Shown piece by piece: positions 24,360 through 35,475 of a stretch of 64,000 nt of DNA (position 1 is its first letter; each line of letters opens with the position of its first letter). The DNA is from Blumeriella jaapii (lineage: Eukaryota; Ascomycota; Leotiomycetes; Helotiales; Drepanopezizaceae). The notes beneath the pieces are model-generated. The model was not told the origin of the DNA, did not search any database, and worked only from the letters and a program-made list of their open reading frames with translations. The translations under genes were made by a program, and so were the position numbers. Location of the stretch: NCBI GenBank assembly GCA_009599575.1, contig VWND01000015.1, positions 434,001 through 498,000 on the forward strand. Reading direction: 5' to 3'.

Positions 24360-24950
24360 GCCTGCTCCAAGTGCAAGGTCAAGCAAAAAGGTACTTTGCC
24401 TCAAGTAGACTACGTTGCCAAAGATGCAATTGAGGAGAGTGACACCGAGGCGGTGGAATCCGAGTTTGTGACCTCGCATGAAGAAGAAAAGGACATTGAT
24501 ATACCACGTCCTGATAGGTCCAAGGAGAAATAAGCTCAGCGGGAAAGGATCTTGAATGATCGAGAAGAGACGATTTTCCAGAACTCGAGCCCTAAGAATT
24601 CGTCTCAGAGACGTAACCGGATGATGCAACGAGACACTTGATGGCTTTGCTAGGAATTCTGAAGCACAAGACTTGGACGGCCGAAGATCTGAAGACCGAA
24701 TCCAACTTGAGGTACTGCCTTCATGTGTTGTACGAGAAGATCCACCACAAGGGGAATATCAACTTTGGTTAGTCCACCATGGAGAACATTGAGAGTTATT
24801 AGCAGTTGTTACTCGGTCACAGACTTGTCCTGATCGATCACTTCTTGAGCAATGTGTAGGTGGAAGCGGTAGAGACCATTCTGTGGAACGGGAGAAGGGC
24901 ATGGGCTCCTTTCTCTTGGAAGGTGCTCGACCGCGAAATTGCGGTTCGCC
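24360..24950 (+). pseudogene. Decayed gene relic with Gln-to-stop changes
   Basis: Two coding-like blocks lie in different frames. Block one (from 24360) has a CSKCKVKQK motif and an acidic tail, is interrupted by TAA at 24531 and continues RERILNDREE. Block two (24629 to about 24945) reads LMALLGILKHKTWTAEDLK, then ESNLRYCLHVLYEKIHHKGN, and is broken by TAG at 24770, 24800 and 24857. Each stop sits where CAA or CAG (Gln) would restore a smooth reading. I do not recognise the family. A short ATG exon with a perfect donor at 24263-24290 may be its old 5' end. Alternative: a live gene with unusual introns, which I think less likely. Confidence 0.4.
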
Positions 24951-25602
24951 TGCGAATTTGCTGTGAAAGTTCTGGAAGTTTTGCCTTTGCACCTCTCCTG
25001 TCTGCATACCTAGTCGCTGGCGCAAGAAAGAGCTTTCTATCAGGGTCTATGTTGTCGGCTCTGGAAGCGAGTTTTTCTTTTGCTCTCGTCATCTCGCCTC
25101 CTTCACGCACTCAGTCCCATCCATCTCTCCTATCTCAAGTTCCGAAATACCTGTTTCTTGTGTTTTGAATGGCACTCGTTTTGCTGTGCCACTTTCAACC
25201 CGAAACATCCCTGGATCGTTGAACCATCTTCAACCACCCCATGCTGCCAAGGCATCGCACACAAGTCAAGTTACCCCGCTGCTACATACAGTGCGTACTG
25301 TACTGTACTGTACTGTACGTAATGGCAACACAGTCTACAAAACCAGATTTCCTCTTCGTTGGCAGCGCATTCTACCGTTATCTACCTACAGTACTTTGAC
25401 ACCTTCGCTAAGAAGGTGACGTACGTCTTGGCAGCCGCGACCGAGTGAAGTAAGTGGCTGACCCTTTCGAGATGTGATCCCCTTTGCGCAGAAGACTTGT
25501 TAAACCTCCGCTCCACTTTCTCACATTCCGTCCCCCGCAGAACACAAACACCGCACAGTAAACGACGATTTCTCCTCCAACTCCAACTGAACAGCCACAA
25601 AA
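24951..25602. promoter_or_regulatory. Upstream region of small conserved gene
   Basis: Non-coding as far as I can see. It contains the clearest TACTG pentamer array of the window (25296-25318) and a CA/CT-rich leader just before the next start codon. Confidence 0.4.
25296..25318. repeat. (TACTG)n pentamer array
   Basis: Four tandem TACTG units plus TAC. The same unit, or its complement, appears singly or in short runs in many intergenic spacers here (for example 42691-42710, 46020, 47180, 47460). Confidence 0.9.
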
Positions 25603-26129
25603 ATGGATTACCTCAACAAGTTCACCGGTGGCGACAAGGCTCAGAGCCAGAACGAGCAAGGCTCAAGCTCCAGTTCCAACCAGCAATCCGGCGAGGGCGG
25701 TGGCTTCCTGAGCGGTCTGAGTAACAAGCTGAACTCCGCTGCTGGAGGTGGAAAGGAAAGTGAGAAGAACGAGGATTATCTCGACAAAGGTGGGTCTCCT
25801 TTCCTTTCCTTTCCTTTCCTTCCCCTCTCTCAACCTCCACCCTATCTTGCCTGTCCCGTCCGACTCTGAGCTTGCTTGGGCACTGCTCTCTATTCTTGAG
25901 TAAAACCTTTGGAAGAGGGTGTAGTTGGACAGGAAAATTGGACTGGGCTAATGTTGTAACAGGAATCGACTACGTCCAGGAGAAGTTCTTGGGTCAAGGC
26001 CCACAGGACAATGAGTCCGCTGTTGAGCAGGCCAAGGATGAGCAGATCTCCGACTTCATTCGAGGCCAGTACAAGACTGCCACCGGCAAGGATATCCCGA
26101 TCAAGGACAAGGAGACGAGACTTGGTTAA
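25603..26129 (+). CDS. Small conserved fungal protein, function unknown
   Basis: Two exons, 25603-25789 and 25963-26129, give 117 aa. The N-terminal half is a Gly/Ser/Gln-rich low-complexity region (MDYLNKFTGGDKAQSQ...). The C-terminal half is hydrophilic and well ordered: GIDYVQEKFLGQGPQDNES, then EQAKDEQISDFIRGQYK, then ATGKDIPIKDKETRLG. I recall this pattern from small uncharacterised ascomycete proteins but cannot name a function. The 173-nt intron contains a TTTCC tandem. The splice phase restores a Gly codon at the junction. No signal peptide or membrane segment. Confidence 0.75.
25796..25824. repeat. (TTTCC)n tract inside an intron
   Basis: Tandem TTTCC pentamers just after the donor site of the only intron of the small conserved gene. 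It is pyrimidine-rich but far from the acceptor. Confidence 0.8.
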
Positions 26130-26516
26130 GCTTGTCGTAGGACGGGAATGGGTGTAATTTGAACACATGGTTTGGCTTGAGGCCCGGTAAAGGATGACGA
26201 TGTGCTTAAGCACGGGTAGGAATACGGCAGCATGATGTTGCTGTGTTTCTTACATAGGGAATGGAAGCGAAGCTTTGAACGAAACGTGTCACAGCCGCGA
26301 GCAAGCTAACCAGGTATTACTTGACCATGAACTTGATCAAGGATTGCCGGACCAATACTCGCATCACCTTTGGCCTGTAGGTGAAATATCTATGTAGAGG
26401 TCGATACAATGCTAGAGAACACACATGTAAGCCCTCTCTTAACGACGCAATCATAGCCCATCGAATCTAGAGCACATCCTGGGTATCTTTGACAAACACT
26501 TAAACGCTTTCAATGC
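26130..26516. other. Convergent intergenic region
   Basis: 3' flanks of two convergent genes; nothing recognised. Confidence 0.35.
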
Positions 26517-28412
26517 TCAACCGCCTGACCCACCAAAAGAATTCAGAACATCGTGTAGCTTTTGCCGTTTACTCTGGATTTTGGCAGAGCGTTGCTTCAC
26601 GGCCGGCATGGCGTTTCTTTTTAACACGCTATTCTCGGCCATAGTCTGCGCCTTAGTGGAGTGCTGTTCTACTCGAGGATCCTCGAGTCTGAAGAATGTT
26701 ATACTCGGGCTACCGCTCTTGAACGTGGGCTTATGCTCCTTCTTCTGGCCTTCTGGTGCTGGACGGGCCTTATCAGTCGCAATTGTGGTGAGGGGGTATT
26801 TCTGACGGACGGGGAGTAAATGAGTGTGAGGAGAATTGGAGTACGTACTTCCATAGAAGCACTTGTCCTGGTCGCACGTTTGTGAGGGAAGTAAGTACTC
26901 TGGAGATGGGCCGAGACGAAGAGAAGCCATCGGAATAGAATTCGCTAGCTCATAATTCACGGCGACAACTGGGTCAGTCACATCTAGACCTGCTCTCGCT
27001 AGATCTCGATCGCTTCTCAGCTTGCCGATCCTGGAAAATAACGTGTAAAGATCAAAATCCCATGTCTTTTTGGCATCAGGCGGGTTGCCTCGATTGGCCA
27101 TGGAGGCGGAAACCTCTTTTCGTGGTAAACGACTGGTGCTTGAGTCGTCATCTGCCTGCTGCGAGGAGGCTCTTTGGATGGAAGCGGCATCGTCGCCTTC
27201 AGCATTCAATCGCAGGCTGATGGCTCGCTCAGCTTCATAGAAAGCCGAAGTGCTGGGTAGCAGCGAAGAATTCCACCCTAGATATTGTGCTTCAGCTCTG
27301 GCGTTAGCGCTCAAGTTACAGCCTCTGATATCGCACAGCGCTAGAATGGGGAATCCATTCAGATACGGAAGGGATTTGCTCGTCACGTTGGCGTGGTTCC
27401 AGAGCCTGAGTATTCGTAGGACTCGGAATGCAGCCTGGTTGATGGCCGATTCATACCACGTTCGTACCAACCGATCAGAGACTAGAGACTCGACATCCTG
27501 ATCAGGGATGTGGACAATCTCCAGAACTGCCAAGTTTGTGATTTCTGAAAGCTTGACAAGTTCGGGGACAGAAAAGGCTGTGGTAATGCTCAACGAAGTA
27601 AGAAAGTCGAAGTTGGACGACGTTAGTGCGGTTGTAAAAGACTCAAGTGACAAGCTTGGGGACGCAATGACCTGTCGATATCTCAGGAGACTTAAGGGAA
27701 TGCAATTCTCGTTGCGAAGCGACTTGGAGAACGTGTGCCATATACGCAAGGGGACTTTGTATCTACAAGTTGTAAATTAGCAGCCATTCGACAACCAACT
27801 TTGCAGGCGGCATGGACACGAACATACCTCTTACTCGCCAGCTCCCAGATTCTCAAATTCAAGTGCTTCGGCAGCTCCTCGACCAATTCAAGGGTCAAAT
27901 GGCCCAGGTTTCCAATAATACTATCCAGCGCAAGGTCTCGGAGAGAACGATTGCCCTGGACACGGTCTTCCGCATCTTGAGCAGTAAAAACGGGTCTAGA
28001 CAAGATTCGGCGGCTCCAGTTCCTATCTGAGCTGCGCTGGGCCGAAACGAAGGACTCGGTGAAGACTTGACCGGAAGCCTTATCGAATTTGGCTTTGAGT
28101 AGTCTGTGGGTCGTCATCGCGCCTGGGTGGTCAAAAGGAGAGAGGCTCGAGGTTTCAAGAGCGCAAAGCAAAACGCGCTCATAAATACGCTCTCGAATAT
28201 ACGCGCTCAAATCTACTCGCCCTGAGCATCAACCCTCGCGAATCGAATCCTTGTCGTGAGGCTGGAGCGGGAGCGGAAGTCTTGTCTAAGCTCGAACGAC
28301 CCAAGTACAAAGTCGAGTACCCCGCCTTGCCAGATTCAGAGCTTCCGTCTCCAAGATGATCGAGAGGTTCCAGTACACTACTACCTATGTGAGCTGGCTT
28401 TTCCTCCGTCAT
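26517..28412 (-). CDS. Hypothetical protein, possibly F-box/leucine-rich
   Basis: Main exons are 28221-27828 and 27762-26517, joined by a 65-nt intron (GTATGT...TTGTAG) that rebuilds ELASKRYKVPLRIWHTF. The N-terminal LSAYIRERIYERVLL resembles the first helix of fungal F-box domains. The middle is leucine-rich (FDFLTSLSITTAF, LAVLEIVH, FRVLRILRLWNH), suggesting degenerate leucine-rich repeats. The C-terminus is basic (KQRSAKIQSKRQK). The start is uncertain: an upstream 28-nt exon, 28412-28385, joins in phase and gives 555 aa, but its ATG overlaps the start of the neighbouring J-protein gene. The fallback is the ATG at 28117. If F-box, it would act as an SCF ubiquitin-ligase adaptor; this is inference only. 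Confidence 0.6.
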
Positions 28413-29295
28413 GTTTAAACAATCTGCTTTCTTCTTGTCATCCCACAGTCTGCGTTCCTTTCACGCTTCCAGTGCCGCGTCAAAGGCGTCATGCCAGAGA
28501 CATGTCCCCTGGCCAGAAATGGGCTCGGCTGGTCGAACTCCTACGCCATACGAGATCTTCCAACAGAAAGCCGGCTCGCCCTATTCGAAGCAGAGGTTCT
28601 ACGAGCTGGTAAAGCTCTACCACCCCGACCGACACGACCACAACATCTCCGTCCACGGCCTCTCGCATGCTACGAAGCTGGAGAGGTACAGGTTGGTGGT
28701 CGCGGCGAACCACATCTTGTCGGATCCAGTCAAGCGGGGCGCCTACGATTGCTACGGAGCCGGGTGGAATGGCTCACCAGACGTTGCAAGCCCTCGAGAC
28801 CCGTCAGGCACTGCGACCACTTCTTGGGGAGCCTACACCGGTCGCGGCTGGGGCGCTGACCCCCGAGGTCCCAGCAACAACGCAACGTGGGAGGACTGGG
28901 AAAAGTGGTATCAACGGGATGAGAAGGGGCCTCAAGACTCGAAGTTTGTCTCGAACAGCACATTTGTCGGCTTGATCATGGCCTTTGCGCTCATCGGTAG
29001 CATCGGCCAGGCTTCCCGCGCTGGAAGTTACGGGCTGGATTTCGTAGAGCAACGAGACTCTCTGCACAGGAATATCTCCAGGGATCTCATGCGGCGACGG
29101 CAGGAGACCACGACGGCATACGGAAGTAGGGAAGAACGGATCAATAGCTTTCTCAGGCAAAGGGGTCCCGCTGGGGTTCATGCGGCAGATCAAGCGGAGG
29201 AAATCCACAGTAAGACTCTGCCACCGCCGGAGATGTGCTCTAGTGGGGATATCAAGCAGCGACCTATGGGAGTCACAAATGATTGCAATGGCTGA
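28411..29295 (+). CDS. Mitochondrial-type J-domain (DnaJ) protein
   Basis: Intronless, 294 aa. The first 40 residues are basic, Ser-rich and without acids (MFKQSAFFLSSHSLRSFHAS), a typical mitochondrial presequence. A J domain follows at about residues 45-112: TPYEIFQQKAG, the HPD catalytic tripeptide in LVKLYHPDRHD, and ANHILSDPVKRGAYDCYG. A hydrophobic segment near residues 185-200 (FVGLIMAFALIGSIG) probably spans the inner membrane. The layout fits Jid1-like mitochondrial J proteins, which stimulate Hsp70 ATPase activity. The assignment to J protein is firm; the specific orthology is not. Confidence 0.85.
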   Translation: MFKQSAFFLSSHSLRSFHASSAASKASCQRHVPWPEMGSAGRTPTPYEIFQQKAGSPYSKQRFYELVKLYHPDRHDHNISVHGLSHATKLERYRLVVAANHILSDPVKRGAYDCYGAGWNGSPDVASPRDPSGTATTSWGAYTGRGWGADPRGPSNNATWEDWEKWYQRDEKGPQDSKFVSNSTFVGLIMAFALIGSIGQASRAGSYGLDFVEQRDSLHRNISRDLMRRRQETTTAYGSREERINSFLRQRGPAGVHAADQAEEIHSKTLPPPEMCSSGDIKQRPMGVTNDCNG

Positions 29296-29819
29296 TGATT
29301 GTACATCAGCCCCAGTTGAATAACCAGTATCGTGCCGTGGATGGCAGGATGTGCAAATGCTAGATACACACAGTAGAGGAGCCAACAGGGCCCAGCTTCT
29401 ATGGGAAGCCCAGAGTTGATGAACTCAATAAATGAAGAATGAACGCAAAATTGCATATCACGCATCTACGTTTGATGAACATATAAGATGAGCAACATGA
29501 CGTTGGACTAGCCAGAAGTCACAGGCTCACCAACGTTGCTCAACCTAGTTGATGATTGGAGCTGATCCCCAAGTAAGCATGGTCTCGCTTGTCTGGTTTC
29601 CGACATAAATAACTTGCATCGCCACATATTTAAACTCCCTCCCTTTCTCCATCATGTGGCTCAAGATCAACGGCTTCTATTTATTGTTGCCTTCGCAAAA
29701 CCCTTGCTCTTCGTCCTCGCGGGTTTTATGAATGCCCACTTCCAATTGCCGGTGCTGCTATTCTCCAACAACAACAACCACCTCAAGACTTCAGAACCCA
29801 AGACTTGAAAGATCTCAAA
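29296..29819. promoter_or_regulatory. Intergenic region upstream of chitinase
   Basis: About 520 nt between two plus-strand genes. No gene recognised; short ACAACA and CT-rich tracts precede the chitinase start. Confidence 0.4.
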
Positions 29820-31076
29820 ATGGGAGGAGGCGACGGCTTCCGCTCTGTTGCATATTTCGTCAACTGGGCCATTTACGGCAGAAAACACAAACCCCAGGAT
29901 CTCCCGGCCGAGAAACTCTCACGTACTCTACGCATTCGCCAACATTCGCCCAGAGAGTGGGGAAGTGTAAGTCACCATGTCTGACTTGAGGAAAATTTCG
30001 CTACATCATAAACAAGACTTACTGATGCCACTGCCAGATACCTGACTGATCTTTGGGCGGACAAAGATATCCACTTCGACGGCGACAGCTGGAACGATAC
30101 CGGCGACAACCTGTACGGCTGCCTCAAACAACTCAATCTTCTGAAAAAGAAGAATCGTGCCCTCAAAATCCTGCTATCAATAGGTGGCTGGACTTACTCT
30201 TCCAACTTCGCCGTCCCAGCATCTACCCCTGCCGGCCGCGAGAAATTCGCTGCTTCGGCTGTGAAACTCATTCAAGACTATGGGTTCGATGGCCTAGACA
30301 TTGACTGGGAATATCCCAAGTCCCCGGCGGAAGCCGAACACTTCGTCTTGCTGCTCAAAGCATGCCGGAAAGCCATGGATGCGTACAGCGCTACGTTGCC
30401 GCACAAACACCATTTCGAACTCACCGTTGCGTGTCCGGCCGGGGCCACGAACTACAAGGTGATGGACATCCGCGGCATGGACCGCTATCTCGACTTCTGG
30501 AATCTGATGGCGTATGATTACGCCGGCTCCTGGGACTCGTGTGCGGCTCACCAGGCCAACATAAAGCCTTCTGAGAGAAACGCCGCCGCCACGCCGTTCA
30601 ACACCCGCCAGGCAGTCGAACACTACAAAGCCCAAGGCGTTCACTCCTCAAAGATCGTATTGGGGATGCCGCTCTACGGCCGTGCCTTTCAAAACACGGA
30701 CGGCCTTGGGAAACCGTACAGCGGTGTCGGAGAGGGCAGTTGGGAGAACGGCATTTTCGATTACAAGGCTCTTCCGCTGGCAGGCGCGGATGAGAAGTAT
30801 GACAAAGAGGCGAGAGCAACGTACAGTTATGATCCGGTCAAGCGGCATCTGGTCACGTATGACAACTGCGAGATGGCGAGGGAGAAGGCGGAATGGATTA
30901 AGAAGCATCACCTGGGAGGTGGCATGTGGTGGGAGAGTAGCGCGGATCGGGAAGGGAAGCATAGCTTGATAGGAACCGTGGTGGACACTTTCGGGGGTTT
31001 GGAGACCAGGAAGAATTGTATCGAGTATCCGCACTCGAGGTTCGAGAACCTGAGGAAGGGATTCGAGGGATGCTAG
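29820..31076 (+). CDS. GH18 chitinase, apparent frameshift in exon 1
   Basis: Two exons, 29820-29966 and 30038-31076, give about 395 aa. It hydrolyses chitin through substrate-assisted catalysis. The GH18 signature DGLDIDWEYP with its catalytic Glu is present near residue 148, along with LKILLSIGGWTYS and the conserved LMAYDYAGSWD. The N-terminus (FRSVAYFVNWAIYGRKH) begins the barrel directly and no signal peptide is visible, so the enzyme may be intracellular or exported unconventionally. Exon 1 needs a net two-base addition near 29919: codons before it read PAEKL, those after it read HVLYAFANIRPESGE in the next frame, and the exon length also demands it. Otherwise full length. Confidence 0.9.
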
Positions 31077-31571
31077 ATGAAGGAGTGGCGATAAGCTGGA
31101 TGATACCCGAGATTTCTGCATGGGTTTGTTTACTTTCGACGATGAGCGAAGTGAAATCTAAGGAACAGAGGGCGACAGTGAGTGCTGCTAGGGAAACTTC
31201 GCCGGCAAATACAGCAAATCTTCAGGCTTCAACCATTGGTCATGGAAGTTGTGTTTCAGAAGGATTGTCAATCGTCACTGGATTTATAAACTTTGATTAC
31301 CTCGCGAATCCCAACGTGGCTGAGAGAGATCCATTAACACAGCGGGAAGTATCCAGCCAGCTATCTACTTAGGCTGTCAAAGTGTGGCCGACGACAACGA
31401 ACACCGAGTCCGATCCTATCAAAAATTCGCCCAAAATTCCAAGTGCTTCTGGTACAGATTCATAAACTTCGTGGAATAACCCCACGTCATTTCCAGTCCC
31501 AGTTGAATTAGAATGGTATCTTATACAAACTCATACACTCGTCCGAATCAAAACATATCGATAACAAAAAG
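31077..31571. other. Convergent intergenic region
   Basis: 3' flanks of the chitinase and INP1. The left part carries an open frame antisense to nothing recognisable; not called. Confidence 0.35.
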
Positions 31572-33536
31572 TTAGTCGACCTCCCAGCTGCCTCCAGTTA
31601 CGTCAATGCCGGCAGTCTTCGGTTTTGCTGGAACACTCTTCACAAGCGGTGTCCCATAGTTATCTTCCAAGAGAGGCTTTGAGCCGTACTCATCCTCGAA
31701 GTCCCACTACTTCTCCATGACCTGGAAGCACACCTCTCCATTCTCCAGCCGCAATCTTTGAGGCAATACTGATCATCAGTTGGAACAGGTGGCTTGGCGG
31801 GCTGAGCAAGATCTCGCAAGTCTTCTGGATGATGGCTGTAGGAAGATGTCGAGATGTTCGAAGATGTCGCTGTTTCCGCCGGAGTTGGGGTCGGGGAGGG
31901 GAAAACAGGTTGACGGCCGCGGGGAGTGGTGATAATTCCCGTCTGCGTGAATTGCTGCTCGTAGTAGCCCGATGCCGAATCGAAGGCCTCACAGTTGGGG
32001 GTGTCGCAATTTCAGACTTCTCATCGTCTGATTTCTCACTTCCATCATGGACTAAATTAGGTGGTGTCCTTGGAGGTGGCGACAGGCTTCGAGATTTGTA
32101 ACGTGCACTAGATGCCGTCATGTCCCAAACTCTCGATTCAGCAGGTACAACAGTCAGCTCAGACGGGCCACGTGTGTGAAGCGATCGCTTTGGGAGAATA
32201 AGATTCTTGTGTGGGTAGGGACACGTCAAGATAGGTGAATTGGGCTCAGAAATTGGAGGCGAAGGAGGAGCGAGTGGAGAGTGCCAGGACTCGGTGCTGT
32301 GGAAAGACTCGGCGCTTGATGAGCAGTCGGAGCTTGCGGACTCGAAAGATGTCGAGGTGCGGAGGGGAGATTGAGTTCTCGACTTGGGCATGGGGCTGAT
32401 CATCACAGACAGCGCCGGAGGAGTTGTGAAGGCCCGACTGAGACCCCGCGTCGACTGTGGTCTGCTATCCATCTCGGATTCGGAGTCCACGGATGATGGA
32501 AATTGAGCATGTACGTTTCTTCTGAGACCCATGTTGCTGCCATCATCCTTCTTGCCAGCAAAGCTCTCAAACGTAGGGTCAGGGTCCGAACTTCCCAACG
32601 TCGGCTCCAAGTCCCCGATAGCGACTGGATCGCTGGGCAAGTTCTTTATGGCATCCTCACTTTCAATCGAACGGCTTATAGATGTGCCTGTTGATGCACC
32701 CTCATCCACCACTTCTGATCGCTCTCCGCTTTCGGGGTCCATAGCTGGCGTTCGAGGGGTCGACGAGCTAGTCGGCCTTCTGATAGACGAAGAGAGTTTG
32801 GGAGCTGGGCATGGAGTTGATGGCCTTGATTCGGACACGGGAAAAGAGGCGTGGTCTTCCAAGGCCACAGCGTAGGCTGGTGACGATGATCCGGGAGAAT
32901 CCCCACTCCGTGGCCTCTCTACTGGTCTCCATGGTTTTTTTATTGTTCTCTGCCTTACGGGAAGTTCAACTACGATATCCCTCTTGAACGGACAGGCGGT
33001 TTTGTCGAAAAGCAGCACCTGTTCGAAGACTTTCTTCAACTCCTCCAATCTATCACCTTCTCCAGTCGCATCCGAAATCTCGATTCGCCAGTATTGTGGT
33101 GGTCTGATCTGTAGGACGATTCTTTTATCGTCTATACACCAGGCTTGAGACTTCGGCAATATCGGGCGCAAAGCGTTCACGCAATTCAAGAACGCCACAC
33201 TTCCGGGTGCTCTGTATATGCGCAAAGGCCCTTCATTGCCAAGTCAGTGAGATTCCGTACAGGGACCATGGAGAACAGGTTACCAATCGCAATCACTCTC
33301 TCCAGCCGGGACACGCAGGACAAGGATCCCGGCTCGTCCTCCACGGTCGCTGCTGAGCCGCTGCTCGACCCAGGCGAGGATGAAGATTTCGAAGAAGCAG
33401 TGAACGATACGATGCGCACTGATGGCAAAGTGAACAGTATCTCCAGCTGCGGGTCTGGACTGCTGGGAGTAGTTCTCTTAGCAGGAAGGCTCGTGGCACG
33501 CCGGGGCGTTTGCGTAGGAGTCAAAGAAGAAGCCAT
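31572..33536 (-). CDS. INP1: Inheritance of peroxisomes protein 1 (INP1), C-terminal frameshift likely
   Basis: Two exons, 33536-33284 and 33230 leftward. Inp1 is a peripheral peroxisomal protein that anchors peroxisomes at the cell cortex. The N-terminal domain is recognisable: EILFTLPSVRIVSF, SRLERVIAIG joined across the 53-nt intron to PLRIYRAPGSVAFLNC, then ILPKSQAWC and RPPQYWRIE. The middle is a long Ser/Pro-rich disordered region. Conserved C-terminal helices (IIQKTCEILLSPPSHLFQLM, ASKIAAGEWRGVLPG) follow. The frame then stops at 31690 as GEVVGLRG. A different frame from 31706 to the stop at 31572 reads WDFEDEYGSKPLLEDNYG and ends GGSWEVD, so a small indel near 31707-31710 probably truncates the natural end. 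Confidence 0.82.
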
Positions 33537-33919
33537 GGTGAGGGAGGGAGACCCTGCGAAGCGCGAGTGTTACGCGCGAGCGCAGCTCAATGCCGTGCGA
33601 TAGGGCCCATTAGATCAGATAGCTCGAGCCCAAGAGAAGACGAGCATGGGCTGAGAGAGTCGACAGAAGCATTGGACGTGTCGAGAACAGTTGGCGTTCG
33701 TGTGTACGGTGAAATTGACGAGTTGTACTGTACTGTAGAGTTTCGAAGTTACTGTACGAGGTCGGGGAGCGGAGGAGCGGAGGAGCGGAGCGGAGCGGAG
33801 TTGAGGGAGCGGACGGGGGGGACTCGGTGGGAGCTATGACCTCATTGTACTTCCGACCCACAATCCAATTCTTATTCTAAGTATCTCCGTTGAGAAGCTG
33901 CACGACTTCAGCAAACATC
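33537..33919. promoter_or_regulatory. Divergent promoter, INP1/UsgS-like
   Basis: A 383-nt spacer between divergent start codons. It holds a TGTACTGTACTGTAG motif near 33725 and a GGAGC pentamer tract (about 33764-33801). Confidence 0.5.
33764..33801. repeat. GGAGC-type pentamer tract
   Basis: Imperfect tandem units of GGAGC/GGAG between INP1 and the UsgS-like gene. Confidence 0.75.
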
Positions 33920-35475
33920 ATGGCCGAAGGCAAATCCAGATCGCAGAAACCAATCATGACGCAAGAAGAGCTGAAAAGAAGACTGAATGTCAGGAATTTT
34001 GATCCCAACGCCATCCTGCGAGGGGCCCAGCTTACGGTCGTTGGTGGTAAAGTACCCTCCTCCCTGATGGCTAGGCCAATCTCATCTGCTGATGGTCTCA
34101 AGCTCTGCGAGCTTTGCAGAATCCTGCTCTCTTCACATCTGAACATTACAAACAAGCCGCGATTGCTGTTGCCGCAGGCATCGCCATACGAGTTCTGATA
34201 GGGATTCCGGTAGGTGTGCTCCGCTGCTTCCGAAGCTTGAGGAATCTCACGTTGTCGGCAGGTCATTGGAATTAAGTTCTTGCTATGGATATTGTCTTTC
34301 GTCTTCGACTTTACGAAGACTACTTGGGACAATGACGTTGTCAATCTCCTCGCCTTTATACAAAACTCGGTGCTGCAAATTCCCTTCTTTTTGATGACCT
34401 TGATGAGATACATCACGCCAACTCTTGACAATATGTCAGTGCCCGTTGTCCCTGTGTGTCAGAGTCTACTAACAACCTCGCAGGTTCATGGACTCGTAGG
34501 TTAATCTGTGTCTAGCTTGAAATGCCCGCTAATACACTCCTCGACTCGCTTGGGTCGACCAAACATACTACCAGAAGCATAAAGGCGAAGATATCACGAG
34601 CTTACGGGAAACATATCACTCGAATTTGCGCAAGTACCCGACTCGAGATGGTAGCACTCATTCCACGAGCACGGCCGAGGCCGTCACGACATATCTCATG
34701 AGGTTTGGCAGGAAAGCCGCAATCTCTCTGGCCGTTTTCGCTCTTTCTTTTATCCCCTATGTCGGGCGGCTTGTTCTTCCGGCAGCAAGTTATACATTCA
34801 ACTCCGTAGCAGGCCTGGGACCTGCTGCTGTGGTGTTTGGGACCGGCATTTTCTTGCCTCGACGGTACCTAGTGGTCTTTTTGCAAAGCTACTTTTCCTC
34901 GAGAAGTCTGATGAGGGAACTTGTAAGTTCTGGTGTATTTCCTTGTGTGGTCGGAGACTATCCCGTCACCTTCCACTCTATCTATGGTTTAGATGAAACA
35001 CAGACGTTGAGATCACCTGGCGAGCACATGCTTACTGAAATCCTAGCTCGAGCCTTACTTTAGCCGCATCAGGTTCACCAAGGAGGAGAAGAAGCACTGG
35101 TTCCACGACAGAGAAGGACTGCTGTTCGGGTTTGGTATTGGCTTCTACATCTTCTTACGCATTCCTCTACTAGGTGTTCTCATCTACGGAATTGCCGAGG
35201 CATCCACAGCATACCTTATCACAAAGATCACAGACCCACCACCACCACCAGCCCAAAGCGAAGGGTTTGCTGCAAGCCAGCAGGAATGGAAGAACAAGCA
35301 CGAGTTCCTCAATCTCAAGCTCTCAAATCTCGATGCGCATATTCATGACTACTCTGGCTCAAGCTCGGCTTCCACAACGTCGCTAAACGCAGGGAGGTCT
35401 TCAGGGGTACGAGGGCTGTCACCAGAACATGTCGAGTTGAAAGCAAGACAGACAGGACCCGAATCGAAAACGTGA
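33920..35475 (+). CDS. usgS: UsgS-like multi-pass membrane protein
   Basis: Six exons: 33920-34046, 34103-34209, 34262-34434, 34484-34495 (12 nt), 34544-34922 and 35047-35475, 408 aa. It resembles the fungal protein annotated as transmembrane protein UsgS; its function is unknown. Family-like blocks are FDPNAILRGAQLTVVGA, NPALFTSEHYKQAA, IPFFLMTLMRYITPTLDNM and LAWVDQTYYQKHKGEDI. Hydrophobic segments occur near residues 58-85, 195-215, 226-246 and 295-320. The 12-nt exon encodes FMDS with split codons. The intron after it (34496-34543, 48 nt, branch GCTAAT) must end in CG instead of AG to keep MDSLAWVD in frame, so it is either a rare splice site or a base error. I chose the ATG at 33920 for its better context. 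Confidence 0.75.

Noticed and set aside
26830..26880. Possible intron (GTACGT...CAG) in the F-box-like gene
   Set aside because: Removing it would shift the frame; the continuous frame is open.
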